Assembly: GCA_965214335.1 (NCBI GenBank)
Contig: CBDCBO010000014.1
Coordinates: 496,001-560,000 of the forward strand
Direction of reading: 5' to 3'
DNA length: 64,000 nt
Origin: Velthaea sp965214335
Lineage (GTDB): Bacteria; Vulcanimicrobiota; Vulcanimicrobiia; Vulcanimicrobiales; Vulcanimicrobiaceae
The notes beneath the pieces are model-generated. The model did not search any database and was not told the origin of the DNA. It saw only the letters and a list, made by a program, of their open reading frames with translations. Below are positions 62,787-64,000 of the stretch, one piece after another. Each line of letters starts with the position of its first letter. Within the stretch, counting starts at the first letter, position 1. The position numbers and the translations under genes were made by a program.

Positions 62787-64000
62787 ATGGCGCTCCGCGG
62801 GCCTTACGCCGAACTTCACTGCTGGTCCAATTTTTCGTTTTTGGAGGGTGCGTCGCATCCTGAGGAGCTGGCGGAACATGGGGCCGGTCTCGGCCTGGCC
62901 GCGCTGGCGCTGACCGACCGGGATGGACTGTACGGCCACGTGCGCTTCGGCAAAGCGGCGCGGTCGGTCAAGCTCGACGCGATCGTAGGTGCCGAACTCA
63001 CGCTCGAACTCGAACCGCCGGTCAACGGCCGCGGCCGCGGCCGGGAAAAGGGTCCGCGGCCGTCGCACGAGGTGCCAACTCATTCGCCGCGGTTGGTACT
63101 GCTCGTCGCCGATAGCGACGGATATGCCAATCTGGCCGCGCTCATCTCGATGGCCCAGTTGCGCGGCCGTAAGCGCGACGCCCGGCTGCGGCTGGAAGAC
63201 CTGGCCGGCAAAACCGGTGGCCTCGTCGCGCTGTCGGGCTGGCGCAACGGGTTGCCGGAACGCGCGCTCTTAGCCGGAGATACCGCGGCTGCCACCACCG
63301 CCGGCGCGCACCTGCGCGATCTGTTCGGCGGCGCCTTTTACCTCGAACTGCAGCACCATGCCCGGGCCGAGGACGGCGCGCTGGCTCTGGCATCGATGGA
63401 ACTCGGCGCGAGGTTGGGCATCCCGTACGTTGCAACCAACGGCGTCGCCTACGCCACGCGCGACAACGCGCAGCTCGCCGACGTGCTGCAATGCGTGCGC
63501 TACAAAACCACTTTACAGAAAGCCGGTACCTTACTGCGGCCCAACCACGAACACGCGCTAAAATCACCGGACCACATGGCGAAGCTCTTCGCCGCTTATC
63601 CGTATGCGATCGCCAACACGCTTGAAATTGCCGAACGCTGCACGTTTCGCCTCGAACGCTTGAGCGGCCAATTTCCCCACTTTCCCATTCCCGACGAAGA
63701 AATGAGCCGCCAAAGTTATTTGCGCACGCTCGTGTACCGCGGCGCCGCCAAGCGCTATTCGATGCCGCTCGAATCCGCGGTCGAGCGCCAACTCGAATAC
63801 GAATTGGGCATCATCGCGCGGCTCGACATGGCGGGCTATTTTCTCGTCGTCTGGGATATCGTACGCGCGGCTGAAGAGATCGGCGTGCTGTGTCAAGGCC
63901 GTGGTTCGGCTGCGAATTCCGCGGTATGTTACGCGCTGCACATCACCGCCGTCGATCCGGTCGGTCATGGCTTGCTCTTCGAGCGCTTCCTCTCCGAAGA
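62787..64000 (+). CDS. dnaE2: Error-prone DNA polymerase DnaE2, N-terminal part
   Basis: The gene runs off the right edge; about 404 residues are visible. The N-terminal PHP domain begins YAELHCWSNFSFLEGASHPEEL, lacking the second PHP histidine as is common in DnaE2. The palm begins with DMAGYFLVVWDIV and CQGRGSAANSAVCYALHIT, followed by LLFERFLSE near the cut. DnaE2 extends past lesions with ImuA and ImuB. The start is fixed by the leaderless SOS promoter and no other ATG fits. The catalytic aspartates lie beyond the window. Confidence 0.95.
   Translation, partial: MALRGPYAELHCWSNFSFLEGASHPEELAEHGAGLGLAALALTDRDGLYGHVRFGKAARSVKLDAIVGAELTLELEPPVNGRGRGREKGPRPSHEVPTHSPRLVLLVADSDGYANLAALISMAQLRGRKRDARLRLEDLAGKTGGLVALSGWRNGLPERALLAGDTAAATTAGAHLRDLFGGAFYLELQHHARAEDGALALASMELGARLGIPYVATNGVAYATRDNAQLADVLQCVRYKTTLQKAGTLLRPNHEHALKSPDHMAKLFAAYPYAIANTLEIAERCTFRLERLSGQFPHFPIPDEEMSRQSYLRTLVYRGAAKRYSMPLESAVERQLEYELGIIARLDMAGYFLVVWDIVRAAEEIGVLCQGRGSAANSAVCYALHITAVDPVGHGLLFERFLSE

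Overview
The window comes from a GC-rich bacterium with densely packed genes, many 1-4 nt start/stop overlaps and free use of GTG and TTG starts. Three LexA boxes of the CGAAC-N4-GTTCG type control imuA, imuB and dnaE2, which points away from the enterobacterial SOS system. No rRNA, tRNA, insertion sequence, phage gene or CRISPR array was seen. The phylum cannot be fixed from the sequence; an uncultured lineage such as Eremiobacterota or Chloroflexota is possible but is a guess.

1-12,100: a GntR/YtrA-type regulator with an ABC exporter, preceded by two duplicated 43-residue peptide genes behind an operator-overlapped promoter. Then a DUF427 protein, a degenerate M48/RDD membrane protein, a BrkB-type membrane protein with a tiny acidic protein, a quinone oxidoreductase, a pair of M16 peptidases, a diguanylate cyclase, and a TetR regulator divergent from an alpha/beta hydrolase.

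12,090-14,900 and 62,750-64,000 (window end): the SOS mutasome split over three transcription units (imuA, imuB, dnaE2). All three have the same promoter layout, which predicts leaderless mRNAs. A 37-residue gene with its own strong promoter lies between imuA and imuB.

14,900-25,900: a second ABC exporter, a CpdA-like phosphoesterase, a methyltransferase, a GGDEF-EAL protein, a PaiB-like flavoprotein, an operon of lipid kinase, HAD phosphatase and aldo/keto reductase, and a PhzF-family isomerase.

25,900-56,400: a nitrogen-salvage island. It has a four-gene NMT1-type ABC importer; the reductive pyrimidine pathway (preT, preA, a ClpS-like gene, dihydropyrimidinase, beta-ureidopropionase); and a purine route with adenine deaminase, (8-oxo)guanine deaminase, a two-subunit molybdenum hydroxylase, PuuD urate oxidase, HIU hydrolase, OHCU decarboxylase, PuuE allantoinase and allantoate amidohydrolase. 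Embedded in it is a three-gene unit of a DeoR-type regulator, an ADP-dependent sugar kinase homologue and an aldolase-like protein, which looks like an uncharacterised sugar-phosphate pathway. A lactate permease, a Uma2 protein, an M13 peptidase and several small proteins are interspersed.

56,400-62,600: an unknown secreted protein, an SDR, a second lipid kinase abutting an O6-methylguanine-DNA methyltransferase, phosphoglucomutase and a threonine aldolase family enzyme.
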